This document shows positions 9,741 through 20,035 of a stretch of DNA of 64,000 nt, piece by piece. This DNA is from Serratia sp. FDAARGOS_506. GTDB taxonomy: Bacteria > Pseudomonadota > Gammaproteobacteria > Enterobacterales > Enterobacteriaceae. The notes below the pieces were generated by a model. The model saw nothing but the letters and a program-made list of their open reading frames with translations. It was not told the origin of the DNA and did no database searches. The position numbers and the translations under genes are program-made. Every line of letters begins with the position of its first letter. The first letter of the stretch is position 1. The DNA is taken from NCBI RefSeq assembly GCF_003812745.1, contig NZ_CP033831.1:310001-374000 (forward strand), given 5' to 3'.

Positions 9741-10994
9741 TTATGCGTAAACCGGCAGGCGGGCGCAGATATCCAGCACTTTCTTCTTGGTGCGTTCGAT
9801 GGTGGCTTCATCGTTGATGTTGTCCAGCACATCGCAGATCCAACCGGCCAGTTCGCGCACGTCGGCCTCTTTGAAGCCGCGACGGGTCACGGCCGGGGTG
9901 CCGATACGCACGCCGGAGGTGACGAACGGGCTCTTCGGATCGTTCGGCACGCTGTTTTTGTTGACGGTGATGTTGGCGCGGCCCAGGGCAGCGTCCGCTT
10001 CTTTACCGGTCAGATTTTTGTCGACCAGATCCAGCAGGAACAGGTGGTTATGGGTGCCGCCGGAGACCACTTTGTAGCCGCGCTGCAGGAACACTTCCAC
10101 CATCGCCTTGGCGTTGACCGCCACTTGCTGCTGGTAAACCTTGAACTCAGGCTCCATCGCTTCTTTCAGCGCCACCGCCTTGCCGGCGATCACGTGCATC
10201 AGCGGGCCGCCCTGGCCGCCAGGGAATACGGCGGAATTCAGTTTTTTGTACAGCTCTTCGTCGCCGCCCTTCGCCAGGATCAGGCCGCCGCGCGGGCCCG
10301 CCAGGGTTTTGTGGGTGGTGGTGGTGACGATATGTGCGTGCGGTACCGGGTTCGGGTACACGCCGGCGGCGATCAGGCCGGCCACGTGCGCCATGTCGAC
10401 AAACAGGTAAGCGCCGATGCTGTCGGCGATTTCGCGCATCTTGGCCCAGTCAACCACGCCGGAGTAAGCGGAGAAGCCGCCGATGATCATTTTCGGCTTG
10501 TGGGTTTGCGCCTGCTTGGCCAGATCGTCATAGTCGATTTGGCCTTTGTCGTCGATGCCGTAAGGCACTACGTTATACAGTTTGCCGGACAGGTTGACCG
10601 GGGAACCGTGGGTCAGGTGGCCGCCGTGCGCCAGGTTCATGCCCAGAATGGTGTCGCCCGGCTGCAGCAGCGCGGTGTACACGGCGAAGTTAGCCTGGGA
10701 GCCGGAGTGCGGCTGCACGTTGGCGTAATCGGCGCCGAACAATTCTTTGGCACGATCGATAGCCAGCTGCTCAACGATATCCACGTATTCGCAGCCGCCG
10801 TAGTAACGCTTGCCCGGATAGCCTTCAGCGTATTTGTTGGTCAGCTGGGAACCCTGAGCCTGCATTACGCGCGGGCTGGTGTAGTTCTCAGACGCGATCA
10901 GCTCGATGTGCTCTTCCTGACGCACCACTTCCTGCTCCATGGCACGCCACAGTTCCGCATCGTAATCGGCAATGTTCATTTCACGCTTTAACAT
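9741..10994 (-). CDS. glyA: GlyA, serine hydroxymethyltransferase
   Basis: GlyA interconverts serine and glycine with tetrahydrofolate, the main source of one-carbon units. The 417-residue protein has the PLP lysine in [14 protein letters not shown] (about residue 230) and starts [16 protein letters not shown], as in E. coli. It is divergent from hmp, and its promoter region carries a PurR-like box, consistent with purine control of C1 supply. Confidence 0.99.
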   Translation of the reverse strand: MLKREMNIADYDAELWRAMEQEVVRQEEHIELIASENYTSPRVMQAQGSQLTNKYAEGYPGKRYYGGCEYVDIVEQLAIDRAKELFGADYANVQPHSGSQANFAVYTALLQPGDTILGMNLAHGGHLTHGSPVNLSGKLYNVVPYGIDDKGQIDYDDLAKQAQTHKPKMIIGGFSAYSGVVDWAKMREIADSIGAYLFVDMAHVAGLIAAGVYPNPVPHAHIVTTTTHKTLAGPRGGLILAKGGDEELYKKLNSAVFPGGQGGPLMHVIAGKAVALKEAMEPEFKVYQQQVAVNAKAMVEVFLQRGYKVVSGGTHNHLFLLDLVDKNLTGKEADAALGRANITVNKNSVPNDPKSPFVTSGVRIGTPAVTRRGFKEADVRELAGWICDVLDNINDEATIERTKKKVLDICARLPVYA

Positions 10995-11114
10995 CCGGCA
11001 TCTCCTGACTTAAATCAGCTAACTAAAAAATCACCAAATAACTACCCGTTTGGGGTCTGGGTCACAGTGTAAACCGTTTCGCCCTACCGAAGATAGGTCT
11101 TGACAGAGGTTTTT

Positions 11115-11130
11115 ACGCAAACGATTGGCA
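11115..11130 (-). promoter_or_regulatory. PurR box upstream of glyA
   Basis: The 16-mer ACGCAAACGATTGGCA matches the PurR operator (consensus ACGCAAACGTTTGCGT) at 12 of 16 positions, with the left half perfect. It lies 121 bases upstream of glyA. PurR regulation of glyA is established in E. coli; the site here is a by-eye match. Confidence 0.75.
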
Positions 11131-11289
11131 TAAGGTGGCGCAAGGCTTTGATCCGCGAAACGCTGTCGTTTATCAACGGACATTTCCTCATGCGAATCCC
11201 GCGCTTTTTTCATGTTCTGTGAACCCGATCGACGCCCGGAGAACACCGCAACGAAAACAAGGGTATTTACAAGCGACGCAGAACCCAAT

Positions 11290-11312
11290 AAGATTCATTT
11301 AAAATACATCAT
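11290..11312 (+). promoter_or_regulatory. NsrR site in the hmp promoter
   Basis: AAGATTCATTT, one base, AAATACATCAT forms the 11-1-11 near-palindrome characteristic of NsrR, the nitric-oxide-sensing repressor. It ends 39 bases before the hmp start codon. The remaining bases of the 357-bp glyA-hmp intergenic region (10995-11351) show only the PurR box and general promoter-like sequence. Confidence 0.85.
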
Positions 11313-11351
11313 TAAAATTCTCGTCAAGAGCCTAACCCAAGGAGCGCTTCC

Positions 11352-12542
11352 ATGCTGGATAGCCAAACCATCGCCACCGTAAAATCTACCATTCCCCTGT
11401 TGGCTGCGACCGGGCCGAAGCTGACCGCCCACTTTTACGATCGCATGTTCGCGCACAACCCGGAATTGAAAGACATTTTCAACATGAGCAACCAGCGCAA
11501 CGGCGATCAGCGTCAGGCGTTGTTCGACGCCATCTGCGCCTATGCCGCCAACATCGAGAACCTGGCGGCGCTGCTGCCGGCGGTGGAGCGCATCGCGCAG
11601 AAGCACACCAGCTTCAATATCCAGCCGGAGCAGTACCAAATCGTCGGCGGTCACCTGCTGGCGACGCTGGACGAAATGTTCAGCCCGGGCCAGGAAGTCC
11701 TGGATGCCTGGGGCAAAGCCTACGGTGTGCTGGCCAACGTATTTATCCAGCGTGAAGAGCAGATTTATCAGCAGAGTGAAACCGACAACGGCGGCTGGCG
11801 CGATCTGCGCGCGTTCCGCATTCTGAAGAAACAGCCGCAGAGCGACGTGATCTGCAGCTTCGTGCTGGCGCCGGTGGACGGCGGCCGGGTAGCGGACTTC
11901 AAACCGGGGCAATACCTGGCGGTCTACATCAAGCACGACAGCCTGGAACATCAGGAAATTCGCCAGTACTCGCTGACCACTTCGCCGAACGGCGAGTTCT
12001 ACCGTATCGCCGTGAAGCGTGAAGATCAGGGGAAAGTGTCCAACTACCTGCACCAGCAGGCGCAGGAAGGCGACGTGATCTACATCGCCCCGCCGCACGG
12101 CGACTTCTTCCTCGACGTGGCGCCGACCACGCCGGTGGCGCTGATCTCCGCCGGCGTCGGCCAAACCCCGATGCTCGGCATGCTCAATACCCTGCACGAC
12201 AACCAGCATCAGGCGCAGGTCCACTGGCTGCACGCGGCAGAAAACGGCAGCGTGCACGCCTTTGCCGGTGAAGTGGCGGATATTGCCGAACGCATGCCGA
12301 ATCTAAGCCGCCATGTGTGGTACCGCGAGCCAAGCGCCGATGATGTGGAAGGCCGCGATTACCACAGCCGCGGATTGATGGATTTGAGCGCGCTGCAAGG
12401 CAGCCTGGCCGATCCGCAGATGCACTATTACTTCTGCGGCCCGGTGGCCTTCATGCAGTTCGTGGGCAAACAGCTGTTGGAGATGGGCGTAGAGGCCGAA
12501 CGCATCCACTACGAATGCTTCGGCCCGCATAAAGTGCTGTAA
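11352..12542 (+). CDS. hmp: Hmp, nitric oxide dioxygenase (flavohaemoglobin)
   Basis: Hmp converts NO and O2 to nitrate using NAD(P)H and FAD in the cytoplasm. The 396-residue protein has an N-terminal globin domain (about 1-140; proximal His in QKHTSFNI), an FAD-binding domain with RQYSLTT (about residue 206), and an NAD domain with [11 protein letters not shown]. The start [17 protein letters not shown] and a GGAGCG ribosome-binding site fit. An NsrR site in front predicts induction by nitric oxide. Confidence 0.98.
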   Translation: MLDSQTIATVKSTIPLLAATGPKLTAHFYDRMFAHNPELKDIFNMSNQRNGDQRQALFDAICAYAANIENLAALLPAVERIAQKHTSFNIQPEQYQIVGGHLLATLDEMFSPGQEVLDAWGKAYGVLANVFIQREEQIYQQSETDNGGWRDLRAFRILKKQPQSDVICSFVLAPVDGGRVADFKPGQYLAVYIKHDSLEHQEIRQYSLTTSPNGEFYRIAVKREDQGKVSNYLHQQAQEGDVIYIAPPHGDFFLDVAPTTPVALISAGVGQTPMLGMLNTLHDNQHQAQVHWLHAAENGSVHAFAGEVADIAERMPNLSRHVWYREPSADDVEGRDYHSRGLMDLSALQGSLADPQMHYYFCGPVAFMQFVGKQLLEMGVEAERIHYECFGPHKVL

Positions 12543-12549
12543 TGCTTGC

Positions 12550-12588
12550 GGAGCGCGGCCCTCAAGCCGCGCTCCATACTCATTTTTC
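12550..12588 (+). terminator. Terminator after hmp
   Basis: GGAGCGCGG (12550-12558) pairs with CCGCGCTCC (12567-12575), and a T-rich stretch follows (TTTTT at 12583-12587). It overlaps the 3' end of the convergent cytochrome gene. Confidence 0.75.
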
Positions 12589-13764
12589 CTGGAGTTTGCG
12601 CGCGTCCTGCACCTGCTGCACCGTCACCGGCGCCGCCTGGTTGCCCCAGCTTCCCCGCAGATAACTCATCAGATCCGCCGCTTGCCGATCGTTCAACGCC
12701 CAGCCATAAGCCGGCATATCGAACGCCATAGCGTGCTGCGTGGCCGGAGTATGCGCCCCTTCCAGCACCACCCGCAGCGCGGTCAGCGGATTGTCCGCCG
12801 TTACCGTGGCATTGCCCGCCAGCGCCGGAATGGCGAAATCGGTGCCTTCGCCCTTGTTGCCGTGGCAGGTCGAGCAGTACATCGCATAGGTCGCCTGGCC
12901 GCCCGGATTATTCGCCTGCACGGCAGGCGCTGCGGCTACGGCGGCGGTGTCCGGCGCCAGGCTGCGCAGGTACACCGCGATGGCGTTCAGATCGCCGTCG
13001 CTGAGGTACTGCGTGCTGTGGGTCACCACCTCGCTCATCGGCCCGGCGACCGCCGCATGGCGGCTGCGGCCGGTTTTCAGCAGCGCCGTCACCTCTTCCG
13101 GCGCCAGGCCGCGCAGATTGGAGGCGTACCAGCCGTCCAGCTCGGCGCCGCTCAGGAACACCGGCTCCTTACCGTCCAGCCCCTTCTCCTGCATCGCCCA
13201 GCCGCGCGGCGTGTGGCAGCTGCCGCAATGGCCCGCGCCCTGAACCAGGTAGGCGCCGCGGTTCCACTCGGCGCTTTGCTGCGGATCCGCCTGATACGGC
13301 TGGTCGTCGTGGAACAGCTGGTTCCACACCGCCAGCGGCCAGCGCATCGACAGCGGCCAGCTGATGTCGCTGTCACGGTTGGCGACGTTCTGCGCCGGCA
13401 CCTCATTCATCAGATAGTCATACAGCGCGCGCATGTCTTCCGCGCTCATTTTGGCGTACGAGGTGTACGGCATCGCCGGGTAGAGCCGGTGGCCGTCTTT
13501 GGCCACCCCCTGGCGCATGGCGCGGTCAAACTCCTCGAACGAGTAGGCGCCGATACCGTGCAGCTTGTCGGGCGTGATGTTGGTGGCGTAGATAGCCCCG
13601 AGCGGTGTCGGGAACTTCATGCCTCCCGCCAATTCAGCGCCGCCCGGCGCGGTATGGCAGGCGGTGCAGTCGCCGGCTTTGGCGACGTATTCCCCGGCCG
13701 ACATCGCCTGGGCCGAACCAGCGGCCGCCAACAGGCTCAACAGGTACAGCGAACGCAAACTCAT
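12580..13764 (-). CDS. Tri-haem cytochrome c, likely electron acceptor of spermidine dehydrogenase
   Basis: The 394-residue protein has a signal peptide (MSLRSLYLLSLLAAAGSAQA) and three c-type haem motifs: CTACH (33-37), CGSCH (180-184) and CSTCH (297-301). This three-domain layout is that of the cytochrome subunits of membrane alcohol/aldehyde dehydrogenases, which pass electrons from a periplasmic dehydrogenase to quinone. Its ATG overlaps the spdH stop codon as ATGA (start at 13764), which indicates translational coupling. The role as partner of SpdH is inferred from that coupling. Confidence 0.85.
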   Translation of the reverse strand: MSLRSLYLLSLLAAAGSAQAMSAGEYVAKAGDCTACHTAPGGAELAGGMKFPTPLGAIYATNITPDKLHGIGAYSFEEFDRAMRQGVAKDGHRLYPAMPYTSYAKMSAEDMRALYDYLMNEVPAQNVANRDSDISWPLSMRWPLAVWNQLFHDDQPYQADPQQSAEWNRGAYLVQGAGHCGSCHTPRGWAMQEKGLDGKEPVFLSGAELDGWYASNLRGLAPEEVTALLKTGRSRHAAVAGPMSEVVTHSTQYLSDGDLNAIAVYLRSLAPDTAAVAAAPAVQANNPGGQATYAMYCSTCHGNKGEGTDFAIPALAGNATVTADNPLTALRVVLEGAHTPATQHAMAFDMPAYGWALNDRQAADLMSYLRGSWGNQAAPVTVQQVQDARKLQEK

Positions 13765-15671
13765 GCTCCCTCCTTGGCGGCAAGCTTGCCGTAGGCCAGT
13801 TCGTTCACCGCACGCCACGCCTGATCGATCGCCGAGTTGGCGTACGGGCTCCAGTCGGAATCGGAGTTGGCGATAACGATCTTGCCGATCGGCTGCCGCG
13901 CCGTTTCGATGATTTTCTTGGCTTCTTCTTCGTCGTCAAACAGCCCGTTGAGGAAGTAGGAATAACCGTGCGACCAGCGGTTAACAGTGATCGCCTGAAT
14001 ATCGCGCTGATGGTCGAAACCCGCCTCGCCCAGCATGCCCTGCAGCTGTTCGCGGATCATCTGCTCATGCACCTCGAACGGCGTGCCCAGCAGCAGCGCG
14101 CGCCCTTTGCGCGACTGCTCGCGCGGGCTGAGGCCGCTGCCCGGCAGCGTCGGCACATAGACCATATGCAGGCCGATTGGCCGCTCCGGATCGCGCGGGT
14201 GCTGATACCCACCCATGCTCACCGGGTAGTCCAGCTTCACGCGGCTGTACGGCGCGGCCGGCGAATAAATTTCGTGCACGCCCAGCTTGATGAATGGCTG
14301 CCAGTTGCGGATCACCACCTTGCTGTACACCAGCGGCGCCTTGACGTTCTGCTTGAGCGCCTCCTGCTGCTCGTGCGACATCTCCGGCACCAGGTACGGG
14401 ATCATCATGTTGTAGCCGGCCATGACCACCTGCCCGGCGCGCACCTTGGTCATCTTCTCGCCGGTCATGTAGGTGACTTCCACCTTGTCGCCGACGTTAG
14501 CCGCGTGCAGCCCGGTGCTGTTCAAACGCAGCTTCACCGGCGATTCCGGCCGATCGAGCTGGCTGTAGTCGAATTTGGCCAGCACCACGTCATTCATGTC
14601 TTTGCCGGCTGGCGCCACCGCCGGGATCAGCTTGCGCACCATCAGGCGCGTCAGCGTGGCGTTGCCGTCCGGGAAGTGGAACACGTAAGGATCGTCGAGA
14701 TCCGCCTGCGACTCTTCGTCCAGCGGCGGCAGATTCATGCCGCCGAGGCCCGGCAGATCGCAGATGCGCGCATCGCTGCACGACGTGCCGTCGATGCCCA
14801 CCGCCTGGAAGTCGTTGGTGGTCTGTTGGAAATAACGGATAGCCAGCTCGCTCAGGCCCACTTTTTCACGCAGGAACTGGGTGTAGCTGTGGGTATCGAG
14901 CCATTCGACCTTCTGCTCCAGCGTCATCTCCGGCAGATAATCTTTCTCCACCGTATGCAGCGCGATCAGCGCCTGGCGATCGCTTTCCGGCAGCGGAAAA
15001 TCACCGATGAACGCTTCATAAGAGCGGCCGTTGAGGCGATCGCGCGGAATGTCGTCCGCCACCGTGCGGCCCGGATCGCCGCTCACCACCTTGTCGACGC
15101 CGAAGTTCTTGCGATCGAAGTAAACCCCGCGGCTCAGGTTCAGATCCGGGTAGAAGGTGGTGTCAAACGCCTGCTCCAGTTGGTCGATATCGACGCCGAG
15201 CTTGCGCAGCAGCCCCATCGCCACCGGGCTGAAGTTGGAGCGCGGCGACTGCAGCGATTCGCTGCCGCCGTAGCCGAGCAGCATGCCGTCGTCGGTGTTG
15301 AATTCGTTGCGCTTGGCGTGGCCGCCGAAGTCGTCATGGTTGTCGATCAGCAAAATGCGCTGCTGCTCGCCTTTCAACTGCTGCCAGAAACAGGCGGCCG
15401 CCAGCCCGCTGATGCCGGCGCCGACCACCACCAGATCGAACTCTTCAACGGCGGGTACGCTGCCGAAATCAAAGGTTTTACCGTCGCGCCCCAGTTGATG
15501 CGCATGCTCGAACGAGCCCGGATGGTTGCCCCGCAGCCCGGTCAACGCCGGCGGATAGTACAGGGTTTGATTGGCGGTTTGCGGCGACGCGCGCAAGATT
15601 TGCAGCGGCGTCAACCCGGCGGCAATGGTGATCGCCACCCCGTTGAGAAAATCGCGTCTGGTGATACCCAT
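13761..15671 (-). CDS. spdH: Spermidine dehydrogenase SpdH, Tat-exported FAD enzyme
   Basis: SpdH oxidises spermidine to 1,3-diaminopropane and 4-aminobutyraldehyde; a FAD- and haem-containing enzyme of this kind was purified from S. marcescens decades ago, and P. aeruginosa has a homologue. The 636-residue protein begins with a twin-arginine signal (TRRDFLNG, residues 4-11, then a hydrophobic stretch) and has the dinucleotide-binding motif VVVGAGISGLAA (81-92) followed by the FAD region DNHDDFGGHAKRNEF. The start at 15671 has GGAAG in front. Neighbours (cytochrome c, aminobutyraldehyde dehydrogenases, polyamine ABC importer) support polyamine specificity. Generic tools may call it only an NAD(P)-binding or FAD-dependent protein; substrate is inferred. 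Confidence 0.78.
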   Translation of the reverse strand: MGITRRDFLNGVAITIAAGLTPLQILRASPQTANQTLYYPPALTGLRGNHPGSFEHAHQLGRDGKTFDFGSVPAVEEFDLVVVGAGISGLAAACFWQQLKGEQQRILLIDNHDDFGGHAKRNEFNTDDGMLLGYGGSESLQSPRSNFSPVAMGLLRKLGVDIDQLEQAFDTTFYPDLNLSRGVYFDRKNFGVDKVVSGDPGRTVADDIPRDRLNGRSYEAFIGDFPLPESDRQALIALHTVEKDYLPEMTLEQKVEWLDTHSYTQFLREKVGLSELAIRYFQQTTNDFQAVGIDGTSCSDARICDLPGLGGMNLPPLDEESQADLDDPYVFHFPDGNATLTRLMVRKLIPAVAPAGKDMNDVVLAKFDYSQLDRPESPVKLRLNSTGLHAANVGDKVEVTYMTGEKMTKVRAGQVVMAGYNMMIPYLVPEMSHEQQEALKQNVKAPLVYSKVVIRNWQPFIKLGVHEIYSPAAPYSRVKLDYPVSMGGYQHPRDPERPIGLHMVYVPTLPGSGLSPREQSRKGRALLLGTPFEVHEQMIREQLQGMLGEAGFDHQRDIQAITVNRWSHGYSYFLNGLFDDEEEAKKIIETARQPIGKIVIANSDSDWSPYANSAIDQAWRAVNELAYGKLAAKEGA

Positions 15672-15751
15672 ATAGGCTTCCTTTTTTATTATCATCGGCC
15701 GGCCGAGGCCGGCCCGAAGGCCGCGCTATTGTGCGGATAATTATTGTAAAA

Positions 15752-17176
15752 TCAATGTTTGAACATCACATGACGAATGGCGGTGTAATCCTCCAGCCCG
15801 TACATCGACATATCCTTGCCGTAGCCGGACAGTTTTTGGCCGCCGTGCGGCATTTCGCTCACCAGCATGAAGTGGGTGTTCACCCAGGTGCAGCCGTATT
15901 GCAGGCGGGCGCTTAAGCGATGCGCGCGGCCCACGTCGCGGGTCCACACGGACGACGCCAGCCCGTAGTTGGATTCGTTCGCCCAGGCCAGCACCTGCTC
16001 TTCGTCGTCGAACGCCGTCACCGTCACCACCGGGCCGAACACTTCGCGCTGCACGATCTCATCCTCCTGGCGCGCACCGGCCAGCAGCGTCGGCTGGAAA
16101 TAGTAACCCGGCCCTTTTACCTTCTCGCCGCCGGTCACCACTTGCACGTGCGGCAACGCTTTGGCGCGCTCGACAAAACCGGCGACCCGCTCCAGATGCT
16201 GGGCGGTAATCAACGGCCCCAGCTCGGTACTCTCGTCGTCCGGCGCGCCGATCTTCAGGCTGGCCACCGCCTCGCCCAGGCGTTTCACCAACTCGGGATA
16301 AATGTTTTTCTGCGCGTAGATGCGACAGGCGGCGGTGCAATCCTGCCCGGCGTTGTAGAAACCGAAGCCGCGAATGCCATCGACCACCTGCTGCAGGTCG
16401 GCATCATCGAACACCAGCACCGGCGCCTTGCCGCCCAGCTCCATATGAGTGCGCTTAATGCCGGCGGCGGTGTGGGCGATGATGTGCTCGCCGGTGGCGA
16501 TAGAGCCGGTCAGCGACACCATGCGCACCTTGTCATGCCCGGTCAACCGATCGCCGACGCTGGCGCCACGGCCGAACAGCACGTTGAGCACGCCCGGCGG
16601 GAACAGTCCGGCAGCCAGTTCGGCCAGTTTAAAGGTGGTCAGCGGCGTCTGCTCCGAAGGCTTGATCACCACGCAGTTGCCTGCCGCCAGCGCCGGCGCC
16701 AGTTTCCAGGCCGCCATCATCAGCGGGTAGTTCCACGGCGCGATCGAGGCCACCACGCCGAGCGGATCGCGGCGGATCATCGAGGTATGCCCGGCCAGAT
16801 ACTCACCGGCAGCCATGCCGGTCAGGCAGCGGCTGGCCCCGGCGAAGAAGCGAAACACGTCGGCCACCGCCGGCAGTTCGTCGTTCAACACGCAGTGATA
16901 AGGTTTGCCGCAGTTGAGCGACTCCAGCCTGGCGAAGGTCTCGGCATGCTCGTCGATCAGATCCGCCAGCTTGAGCAGATGTTCGGCGCGCTCCTTCGGC
17001 GTGGTTTGCCCCCAGGCGGCAAACGCGGCGTCCGCCGCCAGCACCGCGCGGTCGACCTGCTCCGGGCTGGCCTCCGCCACCTGCGCGATCACTTCGCCGG
17101 TCGCCGGGTTATACACCGGCTGGGTCACGCCCTGGCCGTTCACCAGTTGGCCGTCAATCAACAGTTGGCTTTGCAT
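15752..17176 (-). CDS. patD: PatD, gamma-aminobutyraldehyde dehydrogenase
   Basis: PatD (YdcW/Prr) oxidises 4-aminobutyraldehyde to GABA with NAD+ in the cytoplasm. At 474 residues it is the same length as the E. coli enzyme and similar along its whole length, including the start (M-x4-I-x-GxLVxGxG) and the end (YxxIRHVMxKH). The catalytic glutamate lies in HMELGGKAP and the nucleophile cysteine in [11 protein letters not shown]. It sits between the ABC transporter genes and spdH, whose product is its expected substrate. Confidence 0.93.
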   Translation of the reverse strand: MQSQLLIDGQLVNGQGVTQPVYNPATGEVIAQVAEASPEQVDRAVLAADAAFAAWGQTTPKERAEHLLKLADLIDEHAETFARLESLNCGKPYHCVLNDELPAVADVFRFFAGASRCLTGMAAGEYLAGHTSMIRRDPLGVVASIAPWNYPLMMAAWKLAPALAAGNCVVIKPSEQTPLTTFKLAELAAGLFPPGVLNVLFGRGASVGDRLTGHDKVRMVSLTGSIATGEHIIAHTAAGIKRTHMELGGKAPVLVFDDADLQQVVDGIRGFGFYNAGQDCTAACRIYAQKNIYPELVKRLGEAVASLKIGAPDDESTELGPLITAQHLERVAGFVERAKALPHVQVVTGGEKVKGPGYYFQPTLLAGARQEDEIVQREVFGPVVTVTAFDDEEQVLAWANESNYGLASSVWTRDVGRAHRLSARLQYGCTWVNTHFMLVSEMPHGGQKLSGYGKDMSMYGLEDYTAIRHVMFKH

Positions 17177-17211
17177 AGGGTTATCCTTTTATCAGAGATC
17201 GGGTAAGGAAA

Positions 17212-18018
17212 TTATTTACCGCTGCCGGCGACGCTTTCCCCACCTTTGGTCAGGTAGTAAGCGCCGAGTATCGGCAGCATGGTCAGCAGCATCACCGACA
17301 GCGCCACCACGTTGGTGATCGGCACGTCGCGCGGGCGACCGAGCTGGTTCAGCAGCCACAGCGGCAGCGTGCGCTCGTGGCCGGCGGTAAAGGTGGTCAC
17401 GATGATTTCGTCGAACGACAGCGCGAACGCCAGCATGCCCCCGGCCAGCAGCGCCGAGCCGAGGTTCGGCAAGATCACGTAACGGAAGGTTTGCCAGCCG
17501 TCGGCGCCGAGATCCATCGACGCTTCGATCAGGCTGTACGAGGTGCGGCGGAACCGGGCGATGACGTTGTTGAACACGATCACCACGCAGAACGTCGCAT
17601 GGCCGACGACGATAGTCAGGATGCCCGGCTCGATGTTCAGCGCCTTGAACGCCGCCAGCAGCGCCAGACCGGTGACGATCCCCGGCAGCGCGATCGGCAG
17701 CAGCAACAGCAGAGAAATGCTGTCCTTGCCGAAGAAATCGCGCCGATACAGCGCCGCCGCAGCCAAGGTGCCAAGCACCAGCGCGATGGCGGTCGCCAGG
17801 CAGGCGATCTGCGCCGACAGCAGCACCGCATCGATGATGTCCTGCCGCCCGGCGGCGACGTTGAACCAGTGCAGCGTGAAGCCCTTCGGCGGGAAGCTGA
17901 AGGCGGCATCCTCGGTGTTGAAGGCGTAGATGGCGATGATCGCCAACGGGAAATGCAGGAAGACAAGTCCGCCCCAGGCGGCCAGCTTCAGCCCTAAGGG
18001 CGCGCGTTCAGAGTGCAT
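17212..18018 (-). CDS. ydcV: YdcV-like ABC transporter permease
   Basis: This 268-residue inner-membrane permease is of the PotC/YdcV type, with about six helices and the permease loop [23 protein letters not shown] that contacts the ATPase. It overlaps ydcU by eleven bases, so the two permeases are translationally coupled. In E. coli ydcSTUV lies beside patD, and the same linkage is seen here. The substrate is likely a polyamine or a breakdown product, inferred from neighbours. Confidence 0.88.
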   Translation of the reverse strand: MHSERAPLGLKLAAWGGLVFLHFPLAIIAIYAFNTEDAAFSFPPKGFTLHWFNVAAGRQDIIDAVLLSAQIACLATAIALVLGTLAAAALYRRDFFGKDSISLLLLLPIALPGIVTGLALLAAFKALNIEPGILTIVVGHATFCVVIVFNNVIARFRRTSYSLIEASMDLGADGWQTFRYVILPNLGSALLAGGMLAFALSFDEIIVTTFTAGHERTLPLWLLNQLGRPRDVPITNVVALSVMLLTMLPILGAYYLTKGGESVAGSGK

Positions 18019-18952
18019 CGAAAGCCCCCAGACGTTTGACGATGGAAAGATAGATGGCGATCAGGACGATCGGCACCAGCGTAAAGGCCGCGGCCATCGG
18101 CATATTGCCGATCGCGCCCTGCTGGGCGTACACCATGCTGCCGATGAAATAGCCCGGCGGCCCCACCAGCTGCGGCACAATAAAGTCGCCCAGCGTCAGC
18201 GAGAAGGTGAAGATCGACCCGGCGGCGATGCCCGGCACCGCCAGCGGCAAAATGACGTGGCGGAAGGTCTGCGCCGGTCGCGCGCCCAGATCCGCCGAGG
18301 CATGCAGCAACGAAGGCGGCAGGCGCTCCAGCGCCGCCTGGATCGGCAGGATCATGAACGGCAGCCAGATATAGACGAATACCAAAAAACGCCCCAGTCC
18401 CGAGGTCGACAGCGTGTTGCCGCCCACGCCTGGCACCATCAGCAGCGAGGCCAACAGCGACTCCAGCCCCAGGTGCTGCAGAAACCACTGCGCCACGCCG
18501 TCTTTCGCCAGCAGCAGGGTCCAGGCATAGGCTTTGACGATATAACTGGCCCACATCGGCATCATTACGGCGATGTAAAAGAACGCTTTAACGCGGCCGC
18601 TGGTGTAGCGCGCCATGTAATAGGCGATCGGGAACGCCAGCGCCGCGCTGGCCAGCGACACCAGCACCGCCATGGTCAGCGTGCGCAGGATGATGTCGTA
18701 GTTGGCCGGGTTGAACAGCGCCACAAGGTTGGCGAAGGTCAGATCCGGCGTCACCGCCATGGTGAAATCGTCGAAGGTGTAAAACCCTTGCCACAACAGC
18801 GTCAGCAGCGAACCGAGGTACACCGCGCCGAACCACAGCAGCGGCGGCACCAGCAGCAAAAGCAGATACAGCGTCGGCCGGCGATAGAGCCAGGTCGACA
18901 GCGCGCGCACGCTACCGCCGCGCGTCGAGGGGGAATCGATGCTCATGTCCAT
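18008..18952 (-). CDS. ydcU: YdcU-like ABC transporter permease
   Basis: The partner permease of PotB/YdcU type has 314 residues, with an N-terminal helix near residues 28-50 and the coupling loop [22 protein letters not shown]. The first ATG (18952) lies one base after the ydcT stop; a second ATG at 18946 is better spaced from GAGGTG, so the true start may be two codons in. It forms the membrane channel together with YdcV. Confidence 0.88.
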   Translation of the reverse strand: MDMSIDSPSTRGGSVRALSTWLYRRPTLYLLLLLVPPLLWFGAVYLGSLLTLLWQGFYTFDDFTMAVTPDLTFANLVALFNPANYDIILRTLTMAVLVSLASAALAFPIAYYMARYTSGRVKAFFYIAVMMPMWASYIVKAYAWTLLLAKDGVAQWFLQHLGLESLLASLLMVPGVGGNTLSTSGLGRFLVFVYIWLPFMILPIQAALERLPPSLLHASADLGARPAQTFRHVILPLAVPGIAAGSIFTFSLTLGDFIVPQLVGPPGYFIGSMVYAQQGAIGNMPMAAAFTLVPIVLIAIYLSIVKRLGAFDAL

Positions 18953-18953
18953 C

Positions 18954-19982
18954 TCACCTCTCCTCCAGCAGCGGTACCATCGCCGCGCGCGGCCAGCAGG
19001 CGACGATCGGCTGGCCGATCTGCCGCTGTTGCCCTTCGGCGATCCACTGCGGATTGGCCTGACTGACCAGCAGCTTTTCGCCGCCGTTCAGCGCGATTTC
19101 ATAACGCGTGGCCGCGCCCTGGTAATGGATTTCCTGCAGCGTGCCCTGCACCTGGATCTCGTCCTGCGCCGCGCCGCCCTGCTCCAACAGGCGGATATGC
19201 TCCGGCCGGATCGAGAAGGTCCGGCTTTCACCGAGCAGACGCTGCGCCAGTTCGCTGCGCACCACGTTGGAGGTGCCGACGAACTCGGCGACGAACGGCG
19301 TCTTCGGCCGCATGTAAAGCTCGCGCGGCGTATCCACCTGTTCTATGCGGCCGTTATTGAACACCGCCACCCGATCGGACATCGACAGCGCTTCGCTTTG
19401 ATCGTGGGTGACGAAGATAAAGGTGATGCCCAACTGGCGCTGCAGCTTCTTCAGCTCGCCCTGCATCTGCTCGCGCAGCTTGAGATCCAGCGCGCCGAGC
19501 GGTTCGTCCAGCAGCAGCACCCGTGGCCGATTGACCAGCGCGCGCGCCAACGCCACGCGCTGACGCTGGCCACCCGACAGATGCGCCGGCTTGCGTTCGG
19601 CAACGAAACCGAGCGCCACACTCTCCAGCGCCTCTTGCGCCCGCGCCAGCCGCTCACGCTTGGCGACGCCCTTCACCATCAGGCCGTAGGCGACGTTTTC
19701 CAGCACCGACATGTGCGGGAACAGCGCGTAATCCTGAAACACCGTATTCACGTCACGCTGATACGGTGGCAGGTTGGCGGCTTCCTGGCCGTGGATGCGA
19801 ATCGAGCCGGAAGTGAGCTGTTCAAAGCCGGCGATCAGGCGCAGGCAGGTGGTTTTGCCCGAGCCGGATGGCCCGAGCATGGAGAAAAATTCCCCGTCCT
19901 GAATGTCGATGGATACCCGATCCACGGCGCGAACATCGCCGAAAGTCCGCGAAACATCGATGAATTGCACGGCAATGGTCAT
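18954..19982 (-). CDS. ydcT: YdcT-like ABC transporter ATPase
   Basis: The ATPase of the polyamine-type importer has 342 residues. Walker A is GPSGSGKTT (about 38-46), the signature is LSGGQRQRVALARAL, Walker B is RVLLLDEPLGALD, followed by the switch histidine in FVTHDQSEALSMSDR. The C-terminal third is a TOBE-like regulatory domain. It is related to PotA/YdcT and lies between the binding-protein gene and the two permease genes. Confidence 0.9.
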   Translation of the reverse strand: MTIAVQFIDVSRTFGDVRAVDRVSIDIQDGEFFSMLGPSGSGKTTCLRLIAGFEQLTSGSIRIHGQEAANLPPYQRDVNTVFQDYALFPHMSVLENVAYGLMVKGVAKRERLARAQEALESVALGFVAERKPAHLSGGQRQRVALARALVNRPRVLLLDEPLGALDLKLREQMQGELKKLQRQLGITFIFVTHDQSEALSMSDRVAVFNNGRIEQVDTPRELYMRPKTPFVAEFVGTSNVVRSELAQRLLGESRTFSIRPEHIRLLEQGGAAQDEIQVQGTLQEIHYQGAATRYEIALNGGEKLLVSQANPQWIAEGQQRQIGQPIVACWPRAAMVPLLEER

Positions 19983-20035
19983 TTTCTGTGCTCCATACTG
20001 ATGTAGTTCGGGCGCAGCGGGCTGCGCCCCGCGGC

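Noticed and set aside
13605-15740. Plus-strand open frame of 711 codons
   Set aside because: It is antisense to spdH and the cytochrome gene, with His/Arg/Gln-rich composition typical of the mirror of a GC-rich gene. No family features and no ribosome-binding site.
17930-19066. Plus-strand open frame of 378 codons
   Set aside because: Antisense to the two ABC permease genes; an Arg/Gln/His-rich shadow.
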